A stretch of 64,000 bases of DNA from Bacteroidota bacterium (lineage in GTDB: Bacteria; Bacteroidota; Bacteroidia; Cytophagales; Cyclobacteriaceae), in NCBI GenBank assembly GCA_018267135.1, contig JAFDZA010000030.1:18846-82845 (forward strand), read 5' to 3'. The notes under the pieces are model-generated. The model worked only from the letters and a program-made list of their open reading frames with translations, made no database searches and was not told the DNA's origin. The position numbers were made by a program, and so were the translations under genes. Shown one piece after another: positions 36,567 through 44,920 of the stretch. Each line of letters opens with the position of its first letter. Positions within the stretch are counted from its first letter, which is position 1.

Positions 36567-38021
36567 TTATTTCAAAATCGTGCGCAGATTCAGGTTTTGT
36601 ATTTCAGCCCTGTACGACCATGCCAGAATAATAGCGGCCAGCAAAACATAAAAACCATGAACCAAAAGTGGATACGATTGGCCAACGGTTAACTCAAGCA
36701 CAGCAATAGCCAACGTCATCACCAGAGGGGCTCCCACCAATTTCATAAAATTAAATTGTAACAAGAATTTTTTTCGAATGCCGAAGTATAGAGTGATAAT
36801 TTCTACCCCATACCCTACCCAGGTAGCCATAATTAACCCCATCATTCCATAGCGGGGGATAAAAACAATCATCGAAAAAATTTTAATTCCTACAATAAAT
36901 AAATAATAGATCGGCAAAGGCTTTTGGTACTTAATGGCAGCATAGGGCATAACCACATAAAATCGCATAGAGCGCAGTAAATAAGTTATGGCCAAAAAAG
37001 GAATCCACTCGATGGCTTCCAGGTATTTTGATTTACCTAAATAATCAACCAGGAATTTTAAAATAGGCGGGAAGAAAAAGATGCAGACCGTTACTAAAGT
37101 AAGAGTAACGGCTGTCAGGCCATTATAATAGCGATTTATTTCAATAGTGCTTTTCTTTTCTTTTTGCAAGGCAACGATCCCCAGCACTTTGGGAAAAAAT
37201 GAATTATAGAATCCACTCAACACAAATTCAATTACCGACAAACATTTGGCGGCAAAATCGTAAATCCCTACCTGGCTTAAAGGCAAAAAATAAGCCATCA
37301 GCATACGATCGTAAAAGCCATTGAACCACTGCATCACCTGGTACAACAAAGAGGGGTGATTAAACACCAGCGTGGAGCGAATTAAAGAGAAATCGAAGAA
37401 GTACCCGCAACGGCTATACACACTGACCAGTGCCCAGATGGCCGTGGCCGTCATCGCTATCAATTTTCCGCCTATCGGGCCAAAGAGGCTATCAGGAAAC
37501 ACGTACAGCCCGGCCATGGTAAAAGCGGCCGTAAAAAAAAACGAAAGCAAATTCATCCATAGAAAAGTGGTAGCCTTTTCCTGTGTCTGCAAAAAACTGC
37601 TCTTTACTTTCACTACGGCCTGAAACACACCCGAAGCAACCGACAAAACTCCATACGGATAAAACCGGATATTTTGCCCGGGAAAAACTTTTTGAAAAAT
37701 GATTTCGCCAAGTATTACCAACACGCCTCCTGCTAACAAGCCCGTGCCTAATACAAAAGAAAAAGAAGAACTGATGTAGCGGTTTAGTTTAGGTGTGTCG
37801 GTTTTAAATTCATGATAGTAAGTATAGAGAGCCGCATCAAAACTGTAGGTAACAAAAATCTGTACAAACAGGGCGAAGGTGGTATAGATAGACAACGCAC
37901 CCAGGGTGCCGGGCGATAAAAAACTGATATAGAACGGAAGCAAAATTACCGCACTAGCCAAATTAAGTGAACCGGCCACCGTGTAGATAAAAGAATTTCG
38001 GATAAATCGTTTAGAGATCAA
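36567..38021 (-). CDS. Oligosaccharide flippase (MOP/Wzx-like)
   Basis: A 484-residue inner-membrane protein with about 13-14 hydrophobic segments. MISKRFIRNSFIYTVAGSLNLASAV is a typical Wzx-like opening, and ATWVGYGVEIITLYFGIRKKF is a late cytoplasmic junction. It is predicted to flip lipid-linked oligosaccharide units to the periplasm. The start is TTG overlapping the TGA of the upstream glycosyltransferase (TTGA), so the two are coupled. No Wzy-type polymerase was recognised in the window. Confidence 0.88.
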   Translation of the reverse strand: MISKRFIRNSFIYTVAGSLNLASAVILLPFYISFLSPGTLGALSIYTTFALFVQIFVTYSFDAALYTYYHEFKTDTPKLNRYISSSFSFVLGTGLLAGGVLVILGEIIFQKVFPGQNIRFYPYGVLSVASGVFQAVVKVKSSFLQTQEKATTFLWMNLLSFFFTAAFTMAGLYVFPDSLFGPIGGKLIAMTATAIWALVSVYSRCGYFFDFSLIRSTLVFNHPSLLYQVMQWFNGFYDRMLMAYFLPLSQVGIYDFAAKCLSVIEFVLSGFYNSFFPKVLGIVALQKEKKSTIEINRYYNGLTAVTLTLVTVCIFFFPPILKFLVDYLGKSKYLEAIEWIPFLAITYLLRSMRFYVVMPYAAIKYQKPLPIYYLFIVGIKIFSMIVFIPRYGMMGLIMATWVGYGVEIITLYFGIRKKFLLQFNFMKLVGAPLVMTLAIAVLELTVGQSYPLLVHGFYVLLAAIILAWSYRAEIQNLNLRTILK

Positions 38022-39307
38022 CGGTGTTTAATAATGGTGTTCAACAAAAAATCAATATGCCCGGCCAAAGACCGGTGCGAATAAATTGAAGCCACATCAG
38101 GCGCTGCTATTAATCGGTTTTGTTCAAATAACTGAAAAAGTTGCACAACATGTTCTTTCAGAAGTTTGTGGTCTTCAAACGAAAACATCTGGCCGGCACC
38201 GCATTCGTAAATAATTTTCGCGGCATCTCCGTCTGTCGGGCCAAATGCTAAGATGGGGCGTTGTGCCCCGAGGTATTCAAACAGTTTTCCGGTCAGCACA
38301 AACTTAGTGCGCACATCCACTCCTAAAAGTAATACGGCCGCCTTTTTCATTTCGCGAGTGGCTGCTTCATGTGGTTGAAACGGAATCATTTCCAGGTGTG
38401 CCTCCAATCCGTTTTCACGAATGGATTGCCGTACGCCATCGGCTACATGCCCTATGATTCGGATTTTTAAACGATGTCCCAGCGGATGATTTTCATTTTT
38501 TAACTCACCCAATACCCTCCATAGATTAACCGGGTTTATCCGGTTGAAAAATGAACCGGCATACAGCAGTGAAAAATCCTGGTCGGGCACTGCCGTGCCG
38601 AAAAAATCTTCTTCATCAAAACCATTGGTTACTACCGTTACTCCCCTTCCCCTTTTTTGTTCAAATTCTTTTTTCATTCTCTCTCCCACCACGGTTACGG
38701 CATCGGCTCCGCGCAGCACTTCTAATTCAAGCCGGTGGTGTTGGCGATCTGCGCGGGCAGTCAGCAGCAGGTCGTGGTAATAATCCATGGTTGTCCACGG
38801 GTCGCGAAAATCGGCCAACCAAGGTATACTGAGTTGCTGCTTCAGCCGCATCGCAATGAGGTGAACGGAATGAGGCGGCCCGGTAGAAATAATCGCTTCT
38901 ACCGGGTTGTCTTTTAAATACTTTTTTAAAAAACGCACCGAAGGACGTATCCAAAACATCCTTGCATCGGGAATAAAAAAATTGCTTCTGATCCAGGTAG
39001 AAATTTTTCCGATCCACGTTTTTTTTTGCTGACTTATTTCGTTGGTATCGGATTTGTTTTGGCGGGACGAAATCAACTGATAAAGACGGTGTGGCTCCCA
39101 AATAGGTTTGCGAATTACTGTTATCTCCGGTAATACATCTTTAGCCATTGATTGATCTCGCTGCGGGTAGTTTCCATTGCTTACGGTGTAGATAACCGGC
39201 TGCCAGCCCTTGCGCCTCAGATACTTGCTTAGCTTTACCCACCGCTGCACGGCTATCCCTCCGGCCGGAGGCCAGTAGTAGGTAACAATCAGAATTTTTT
39301 TTGACAT
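38018..39307 (-). CDS. Glycosyltransferase family 4 protein, glycan cluster
   Basis: A 429-residue GT-B enzyme. The N-terminus reads ILIVTYYWPPAGGIAVQRWVKL and is the GT4 subtype seen in Bacteroidota capsule loci; later landmarks are ISTGPPHSVHLIAMRL, WLADFRDPWT, FSLLYAGSFF and LTGKLFEYLGAQRPILAFGP. It precedes and overlaps the flippase gene. The 10-base gap to the uridine kinase gene upstream suggests it may share that transcript. Confidence 0.9.
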   Translation of the reverse strand: MSKKILIVTYYWPPAGGIAVQRWVKLSKYLRRKGWQPVIYTVSNGNYPQRDQSMAKDVLPEITVIRKPIWEPHRLYQLISSRQNKSDTNEISQQKKTWIGKISTWIRSNFFIPDARMFWIRPSVRFLKKYLKDNPVEAIISTGPPHSVHLIAMRLKQQLSIPWLADFRDPWTTMDYYHDLLLTARADRQHHRLELEVLRGADAVTVVGERMKKEFEQKRGRGVTVVTNGFDEEDFFGTAVPDQDFSLLYAGSFFNRINPVNLWRVLGELKNENHPLGHRLKIRIIGHVADGVRQSIRENGLEAHLEMIPFQPHEAATREMKKAAVLLLGVDVRTKFVLTGKLFEYLGAQRPILAFGPTDGDAAKIIYECGAGQMFSFEDHKLLKEHVVQLFQLFEQNRLIAAPDVASIYSHRSLAGHIDFLLNTIIKHR

Positions 39308-39317
39308 TCGCAGGGTA

Positions 39318-39923
39318 CTAAAGCTTGGACGATAAGTACGTTATAAATACTTCTAATGCTTTATTGAAATTACTGTTATTGGGGATCACTAAATCGGCAT
39401 AGTGCTTTAAGGGTTCTATCAGCGACTCGTACACCGGCATAACATGGTACTGGTAGCGGTACAGGACATCGTCCAGATCATAGCCACGTTCTACCTGATC
39501 GCGTCTTATTCTCCGTCCCAGTTTTACGTGGTCTTTGGCTTCTATAAACACTTTCAGGTCAAGCTGTTTTGCTATCTCTTCAAAATACTGCACAAACAGT
39601 CCCTCTACTACAATAATGGGAGCCGACTTAAAAACCAATTGCTTCGGCTGAGCTGCCGGATTATTATAAGTGTATTCTTTTTTAATTACATCTTGCCCGG
39701 CTTTTAGCTTCAACAAATCTTGTAAGAATAAATCGCGATCGATAGAAACAGGCAAATCGAAATTTTTTATTCCATTCTCGTCAATCGGTTGCTGGTCGCG
39801 GGGTTTGTAATAATTGTCTTGCGAGATAAGACACATCTGATCGTTGGAAAAGCGGGCGGAAAGCCCCTGCAGAAAAAATGTTTTGCCAGATCCGCTGCCG
39901 CCTGTTATGCCGATGGTTAACAC
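39318..39923 (-). CDS. udk: Uridine kinase
   Basis: A 201-residue P-loop kinase that phosphorylates uridine and cytidine in pyrimidine salvage. Walker A is GGSGSGKT (8-15), the Asp-containing substrate motif is SQDNYYKPRDQQP, and VFIEAKDHVKLGRRIRRDQVERG forms the lid. The start is GTG with no nearby ATG. It lies between rdgB upstream (24-base gap) and the GT4 gene downstream on the same strand. Confidence 0.88.
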   Translation of the reverse strand: MLTIGITGGSGSGKTFFLQGLSARFSNDQMCLISQDNYYKPRDQQPIDENGIKNFDLPVSIDRDLFLQDLLKLKAGQDVIKKEYTYNNPAAQPKQLVFKSAPIIVVEGLFVQYFEEIAKQLDLKVFIEAKDHVKLGRRIRRDQVERGYDLDDVLYRYQYHVMPVYESLIEPLKHYADLVIPNNSNFNKALEVFITYLSSKL

Positions 39924-39947
39924 AATGAAGTTATTTTTTTATACAAA

Positions 39948-40547
39948 TTAACCATTTGAACCGGAATCGTATTCTTTATCCAGAAAAGATAAAAATAGCT
40001 CCATGGCTTTTGCCCGGTGGCTAATGGTATTTTTTTCTGTCAATTCCATTTCGGCTAATGTTCGGGCCGAACCGGCAGGCAGAAAAACAGGATCATACCC
40101 AAACCCCTTTACGCCACGAGGGCTGTCTGTTATTTCTCCTTTCAGGATTCCTTCAAATTGCCAAACCTTCCGGGCTTCGGTTATGAAAGTAATGATGGTA
40201 ATAAAACGAGCCGATCGGTTTGTAACCCCTGTCAGATTATGCAGCAATAGTGCTACATTATCTTGATAACTTTTTTGAGGCCCTGCGTAAAAGGCAGAGT
40301 CCACACCGGGCGCTCCTTGAAGGGCTTCTACTTCCAGGCCTGAGTCATCGGCAAAACAGGCCGCACCATATTTGGCAAAAACATATTCCGCCTTCTGCCG
40401 CGAGTTGCCGGCAATGGTTCCGGTTGTTTCAGGTAACTCTTCCGTGCAACCAATCTCGGCTAAGCCCTGCAGGTTATATGAGCTGCCTAGAATTTTTTTT
40501 ACTTCTTCCAGTTTATTGAGATTGTGAGTGGCAAAACAAAGTTCCAT
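39948..40547 (-). CDS. rdgB: RdgB-like XTP/dITP diphosphatase
   Basis: A 199-residue house-cleaning pyrophosphatase that removes non-canonical purine nucleotides (XTP, dITP, ITP). Landmarks are CFATHNLNKLEEV at the N-terminus, CFADDSGLEVEALQGAPGV as the acidic metal-binding segment, KGFGYDPVFLP and the C-terminal SHRAKAM. The gene follows the FKBP lipoprotein cluster by 3 bases on the same strand, so read-through from there is likely. Confidence 0.93.
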   Translation of the reverse strand: MELCFATHNLNKLEEVKKILGSSYNLQGLAEIGCTEELPETTGTIAGNSRQKAEYVFAKYGAACFADDSGLEVEALQGAPGVDSAFYAGPQKSYQDNVALLLHNLTGVTNRSARFITIITFITEARKVWQFEGILKGEITDSPRGVKGFGYDPVFLPAGSARTLAEMELTEKNTISHRAKAMELFLSFLDKEYDSGSNG

Positions 40548-40550
40548 ACC

Positions 40551-41441
40551 TTAATGATGAATCACTTTAATAAGTTTAATCTGGTATACCAAATTAGTAT
40601 TGGCCGGAATGCCCGTGGTGCCGATGCCTCCGTAGCCATAGCCGGAAGGGATGAGCAACGTGGCAAACGAACCTTCTTTTAACTGCGGAATTATATTTCT
40701 CCAGCCATTGATTTGCGACCTTAAACTTATCTTCACCGGCCTGGGCACGTTTACAAAAAGCGTATCGGCATTGAATGCTTTTCCTTTATAGGTAACGATG
40801 ATGGAATCTTTCAGCACAGGCAAAATACCGGTGCCCAGCGTATCTACGTAATAAGGTAAATTGGTATTTTGATTATAAACTGTTTTGTGAGCCGCTATTA
40901 ATGAGTCTGAAATTTTAGTAAGGTAAGTATTGATAATGCTTACATCGGATGCCAACTGAGTTCCTTTTACAAAATTTACTTTAACAGCATAAACCAAATT
41001 AGAATTGGGTGCAATGTTGTTGTGGGCCATGGTGCCAAAAGCCAGACCGGAAGGAATATAAATGTGCCCGGTGCTGCCGGCCGGAAAAAGAGGAAGCGAC
41101 ACCTGCAGGCCTGCAATGATGGAAGAAAGTAACACTGTAATGCCTCCGTTCTGGTCAACCACGGTTTCAGTAGGTATGGATTGCGCTACGTACGAGATGT
41201 TAACTGAATCGGTTAACACGGGCAACACCCCAAGGCCAACGGAATCCAGCAGAAACCAAGCCCCTGCCTTTAGTTTCTGCGCCTTGATATTCTTCTGCAA
41301 CAGGTAGCTGCTAATGGAAATTGTATCGGCCTTAAATTGGGTTTTGGCAGAAATAACATTGTCTTTCAGGCACGAAGCACATAACAAGGAAAATACAATT
41401 CCTAACCCAATTATTTTTTTTGATCGGGATGCGGCAATCAA
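40551..41441 (-). CDS. Lipoprotein with two divergent FKBP-type domains (third of cluster)
   Basis: A 296-residue lipoprotein with lipobox LCASC, acylated at Cys24, probably outer-membrane or periplasmic. It has two FKBP-like modules, each preceded by a conserved leader of the form D-xxx-I-xx-YL-xxx-I-x-A. Pocket residues are eroded: the first domain has VVDQ for FD and lacks the pocket Trp (IAGLQVSL), and AYG becomes AFG; the second has LFVN for FD but keeps Trp (INGWRN) and GYG. Peptidyl-prolyl isomerase activity is therefore doubtful for the first. The start is TTG overlapping the previous stop (TTGA). Confidence 0.8.
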   Translation of the reverse strand: MIAASRSKKIIGLGIVFSLLCASCLKDNVISAKTQFKADTISISSYLLQKNIKAQKLKAGAWFLLDSVGLGVLPVLTDSVNISYVAQSIPTETVVDQNGGITVLLSSIIAGLQVSLPLFPAGSTGHIYIPSGLAFGTMAHNNIAPNSNLVYAVKVNFVKGTQLASDVSIINTYLTKISDSLIAAHKTVYNQNTNLPYYVDTLGTGILPVLKDSIIVTYKGKAFNADTLFVNVPRPVKISLRSQINGWRNIIPQLKEGSFATLLIPSGYGYGGIGTTGIPANTNLVYQIKLIKVIHH

Positions 41442-42292
41442 TTAGAGTTAACTTTTGATAGCTTAATTGTAAACACCATGTTGGCATTGGCGGGAATCGT
41501 GCCTTGCTGGTAGGGCCCGTAGCCTAAACTGGAGGGCACATACAGCGTGCAGGCCGAACCTTCGTTCATTTTTACCAGCATAATTTGCCAGCCGGGAATC
41601 AAATCTGAAACTGTCAGGTTCATTCCATTTCGTTGATCTACAATAGCTCCGGTACTCAATATCTTAGCCGTATAGTCAACCGTAACATTGCTGGTAAGCG
41701 AAGGAATGGGCCCCGCCCCCAATGTGTTAAAAGTGTAGCGGATACCGCTCACGTCTTTTAAAGCTGAGATAGAATTATTTCGCAGGTACATACCAATGGT
41801 GGCCGTATCGGCCAGTAATTGATTGTCTTTTACCGACAATAAATTGAACGACAAGATAACGGGGGCCGGGGTAGTCATATTCTTTGTGCCGATTCCATTA
41901 TTAACATAATACCCGGGAATAAAAATGCGCCCTTTGCTGCCGGCCTGAAACTGTGGAAACGCATACCGTGCCCCTACAACAAAACTGCTGGCCGGTGCTA
42001 CCACCGGTGTGCTCGCCTGCTCTATAACATTACCATTTGCCAGAAGGCGGGTGGTATAGGCTATTTTCAGGGTATCGTTAAAAACCGGGCGTATCCCGGT
42101 GGCGGCCGAATCGATGACAAACCAAATGCCCTGGTTAATTATGGTGGCACGAATATTATTCTGCTTTAAATACGAGCGAATGGCCGTAGTATCCTGCGTG
42201 TACTGGGAAAGGGTTTGAGTAAGATGAGAAGGCGTAAGCGAACACGAGCTGCACACGGCAACCAAAAACCAAAAAATAAAATAGTTCTTCAT
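41438..42292 (-). CDS. Lipoprotein with two FKBP-type domains (second of cluster)
   Basis: A 284-residue lipoprotein; lipobox VCSSC with Cys17. The first FKBP module is strongly degenerate (VIEQAST, no pocket Trp, NNGIG for AYG); the second keeps VDQ, IPGWQ and LGYG and is closer to canonical. Each module follows the same D..I..YL leader as in the neighbouring genes. It probably resides in the periplasm on a membrane. It is co-transcribed with the downstream gene through a 4-base overlap. Confidence 0.8.
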   Translation of the reverse strand: MKNYFIFWFLVAVCSSCSLTPSHLTQTLSQYTQDTTAIRSYLKQNNIRATIINQGIWFVIDSAATGIRPVFNDTLKIAYTTRLLANGNVIEQASTPVVAPASSFVVGARYAFPQFQAGSKGRIFIPGYYVNNGIGTKNMTTPAPVILSFNLLSVKDNQLLADTATIGMYLRNNSISALKDVSGIRYTFNTLGAGPIPSLTSNVTVDYTAKILSTGAIVDQRNGMNLTVSDLIPGWQIMLVKMNEGSACTLYVPSSLGYGPYQQGTIPANANMVFTIKLSKVNSN

Positions 42293-42319
42293 AGTATCTA
42301 CTTACGCCTCTAATACTGT

Positions 42320-43237
42320 TTACTTAATATCAACCACTTCCATATCAAATACCAAAATGGAGTTGGGTTTAATATCGGGTCCGGCTTGCCGGCTTCCGTA
42401 GGCCAACGAAGAAGGAATATATACCGTTACTTTCATTCCCTTGTTCATGAGTTGCAGCATTTCGTCCCAGCCTTTAATAACCGAACCCTGCCCTACCATA
42501 ACGCCATACGGTTCATACTTTCTTCCTGGCTGATCCAGGTTTTCGCGTTTAGCTACCGATTCTATGCTGGTATCAAAATACTTACCGTTTAGCACATGGC
42601 CGGCATAATTTACTTTAGCCGTTTGGGCCTGTTTGGTATTTTCTCCTTTTCCCGGTTGGGTAATAATATAACGCAAGCCGGAGGCTGTTTTTTTAGCGGT
42701 AATATTTTTTTCTTTTAAATAGGTATCAATCAGCACCGTGTCTTTTCCAAGTTGCTCTTGTTGTTCTTTTAAGGCTTTCTCGTTTTGCTTGGCTACCATT
42801 TCTTCTCTGAACTTCATAAACTGAGCACTATCTAACACATCTACCACACCAAAGTAAAAGCTGAAGTTAGAGGTAGAATCCACTTTGGGGGGGATGGGCT
42901 GATGAAACGAGTTCTTAAAAATTTCGCGGGCACTCACTTGGAATGTAACGCTGTCGCCTTTGGTAAGCATGCCCACTACTTCCAATACTTTATCTCCGGG
43001 GCGGTTAGCCTGGTTTTTTTGCATGATGAGCGGGTAGGGATTTTTGCGCGAATCGTTCCACACCGAATCTTTTCCATCTTTAAACATGAAGTTCATGATT
43101 AAAAAGTTTTTAGCCGGCACTTCCTTTCCATCTCCTTTTCGGATCACATTAAATTTTTGGCCGGAAGCGGTTTCGCGCTGGTGAGAGCATGAAACAAACA
43201 ATAAAGAAGCAGCAAAAGCGAAAATCAGGTTTTTCAT
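42320..43237 (-). CDS. FKBP-type peptidyl-prolyl isomerase lipoprotein (first of cluster)
   Basis: A 305-residue lipoprotein with lipobox LFVSC (Cys17). Residues about 25-140 form an FKBP-like N-terminal domain with eroded pocket; the C-terminal domain is canonical, with VNYAGHVLNGKYFDTS, VIKGWDE and YIPSSLAYGSR, so the prolyl isomerase pocket (Tyr, Phe, Asp, Trp, Tyr) is intact. The two are joined by a coiled-coil-like linker (EEMVAKQNEKALKEQQEQ) and the D..I..YL leader. It is first in a three-gene FKBP operon that continues to rdgB. Confidence 0.87.
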   Translation of the reverse strand: MKNLIFAFAASLLFVSCSHQRETASGQKFNVIRKGDGKEVPAKNFLIMNFMFKDGKDSVWNDSRKNPYPLIMQKNQANRPGDKVLEVVGMLTKGDSVTFQVSAREIFKNSFHQPIPPKVDSTSNFSFYFGVVDVLDSAQFMKFREEMVAKQNEKALKEQQEQLGKDTVLIDTYLKEKNITAKKTASGLRYIITQPGKGENTKQAQTAKVNYAGHVLNGKYFDTSIESVAKRENLDQPGRKYEPYGVMVGQGSVIKGWDEMLQLMNKGMKVTVYIPSSLAYGSRQAGPDIKPNSILVFDMEVVDIK

Positions 43238-43248
43238 TAGTAATTGTA

Positions 43249-44274
43249 TTAAGAATTGGGGGGTAAACTTTCTTGGTATAGAGGTAATAAGTCGAGAAAT
43301 TTTTTTAAAGTCTGTTCTAATGTTAATTTCGATGAGCCCCCGGCTGCATTTTTGTGGCCTCCGCCATTAAAATGTTTCCGAGCCAGGTCGTTTACCGAAA
43401 AATCGCCCAAAGATCGAAAAGAAATTTTAATTTCTTCACCCCGGTCGTACATCAGGGCAGCGAGCCGGATACCTTTAATAGATAAACCGTAATTTACCAG
43501 ACCTTCCATATCGCCCGTTTGGGCATTAAACATTTTCAGGTCTGCCTGCGAAATAGTAATGTAAGCAGTGCTGCTTTCCGGGAGAACGACTAAATTTTTA
43601 TAAAGTGCATACCCAATCAGTCTCAGTCGCGAGGGCGTGTTTACATCATAAATAAGCCGGGCTATTTCGCTGGGGTTAGCCCCGAGTGCAATGAGTTCGC
43701 TGGCTAAAGCCATCTCGCGGGCGGTGGTATTATTATGTCTAAAACTGCCGGTGTCGGTCATTAACCCGGCATACAAACAAGTGGCTATGTCTGCATCCAC
43801 CTCGGGCCGCCCCCCCAGTTCATTTATAAGTTCAAAAACCAGTTGAGCGGTAGAGGCTGCCTGTACGCTCCATTTTTTAAAATGAGCAAACGGCTCGGGT
43901 TCCAAATGATGGTCTATCATTACCTTTTTAGCCGGAGCCATTTTTACTATTTCGGCTAAATCGTGAATACGGGCGAGATTGGAAAAATCAAGGCAAAAAA
44001 TTATTTCTGCTTCCTGAAAAGCCCGGATGGCTTTCTTCATCGGTTCGTCTGTTTTTTTTGAAAGTGCTACTACTTCCTCCGAGCCCGGAAGCCACTCTAA
44101 AAACTCAGGAAAATCGCTGGGGGTAACTACCGCTACGGTATGTCCTTTTTTTTTCAGATACCGGCTCAGCCCCAGCGAAGAGCCCAACGCATCTGCATCG
44201 GGTTTAAAGTGGGTAACGATGGCGATTCGTTTAGGCGATGCCAGTAACGTTTTGAGGTCGGCTAAATTTTCCAT
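43249..44274 (-). CDS. DHH family phosphoesterase, NrnA-like (oligoribonuclease/pAp phosphatase)
   Basis: A 341-residue DHH/DHHA1 phosphoesterase. ATG at 44274 (MENLADLKTLL) is preferred to the TTG upstream. Metal-site motifs are THFKPDADALGSSLG, LDFSNLARI, MIDHHLEPE (DHH) and LMTDTGSFRH; the DHHA1 substrate domain ends in FNGGGHKNAAGGSS. Known NrnA enzymes degrade short RNAs and hydrolyse 3'-phosphoadenosine 5'-phosphate. It is divergent from ndk and upstream of the FKBP genes on the same strand. Confidence 0.9.
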   Translation of the reverse strand: MENLADLKTLLASPKRIAIVTHFKPDADALGSSLGLSRYLKKKGHTVAVVTPSDFPEFLEWLPGSEEVVALSKKTDEPMKKAIRAFQEAEIIFCLDFSNLARIHDLAEIVKMAPAKKVMIDHHLEPEPFAHFKKWSVQAASTAQLVFELINELGGRPEVDADIATCLYAGLMTDTGSFRHNNTTAREMALASELIALGANPSEIARLIYDVNTPSRLRLIGYALYKNLVVLPESSTAYITISQADLKMFNAQTGDMEGLVNYGLSIKGIRLAALMYDRGEEIKISFRSLGDFSVNDLARKHFNGGGHKNAAGGSSKLTLEQTLKKFLDLLPLYQESLPPNS

Positions 44275-44338
44275 GAAAGAGGGCAAAAATGATACTTTTT
44301 ATTGGAAGCACCTAACTCAAAAAATTGATTGCCACACC

Positions 44339-44370
44339 TTGCTAAGCTACCTTCTAAAAAGTTACTTTTG
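44339..44370 (+). promoter_or_regulatory. Promoter of ndk (TTG ... TACTTTTG)
   Basis: A TTG at 44339-44341 and a TACTTTTG -7 box (44363-44370) are separated by 21 bases, close to the Bacteroidota -33/-7 arrangement. The -7 box is 30 bases before the ATG. Confidence 0.5.
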
Positions 44371-44400
44371 CGGCCAATTATTCATATTTAATTATTTACA

Positions 44401-44820
44401 ATGGCAACTAACCGAACTTTTACCATGATTAAACCGGATGCGGTAGCAGCCGGCCATACGGGGGCAATTTCTAAAATGATTGAAGAAGCGGGCTTCCGCA
44501 TCGTGGCGATGAAAAAAACTAAACTGAGTGCCGAACTGGCCGGCCAGTTTTATGAGATACACAAAGAGCGCCCCTTCTATGGCGAGCTGTGCAAATACAT
44601 GTCGTCCGGGCCGATTGTGCCCATGATCTTAGAAAAAGAAAATGCCGTGGAAGATTTCCGTAAACTAATTGGAGCTACCGATCCTAAAAAAGCAGCCCCC
44701 GGCACCATCCGTGCCTTGTTTGCTAAATCCATTGATGCCAACGCTATTCATGGTTCTGATTCCGATGCCAATGCTGAGATTGAAGGAAACTTTTTCTTTT
44801 CACAATTTGAACGCTATTAG
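44401..44820 (+). CDS. ndk: Nucleoside-diphosphate kinase
   Basis: A 139-residue kinase of standard length that equilibrates nucleoside di- and triphosphates. The start [14 protein letters not shown] and the catalytic-His motif NAIHGSDS (His118) are both present, as are [14 protein letters not shown] residues (RPFYGEL) and GPIVPMIL. It is a single-gene unit with its own promoter. Confidence 0.97.
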   Translation: MATNRTFTMIKPDAVAAGHTGAISKMIEEAGFRIVAMKKTKLSAELAGQFYEIHKERPFYGELCKYMSSGPIVPMILEKENAVEDFRKLIGATDPKKAAPGTIRALFAKSIDANAIHGSDSDANAEIEGNFFFSQFERY

Positions 44821-44836
44821 TTTTTGCCCCGGGCTG

Positions 44837-44871
44837 CCGGTTTACAAATTTTTCTAAAACCAGTAAACCGG
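44837..44871. other. Inverted repeat between ndk and gcvP
   Basis: CCGGTTTAC (44837-44845) and GTAAACCGG (44863-44871) form a 9-bp stem with a 17-base loop. There is no T run, so a terminator role is weak; it may be a processing or binding site. Confidence 0.35.
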
Positions 44872-44920
44872 TTCTCGGAAGTTTTGTTATAGTACCTCTT
44901 CACCATCCGCAACGATCCTT

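Noticed and set aside
44837..44871. Intrinsic terminator after ndk
   Set aside because: The 9-bp stem has a long 17-base loop and no T run, so I list it only as an inverted repeat.
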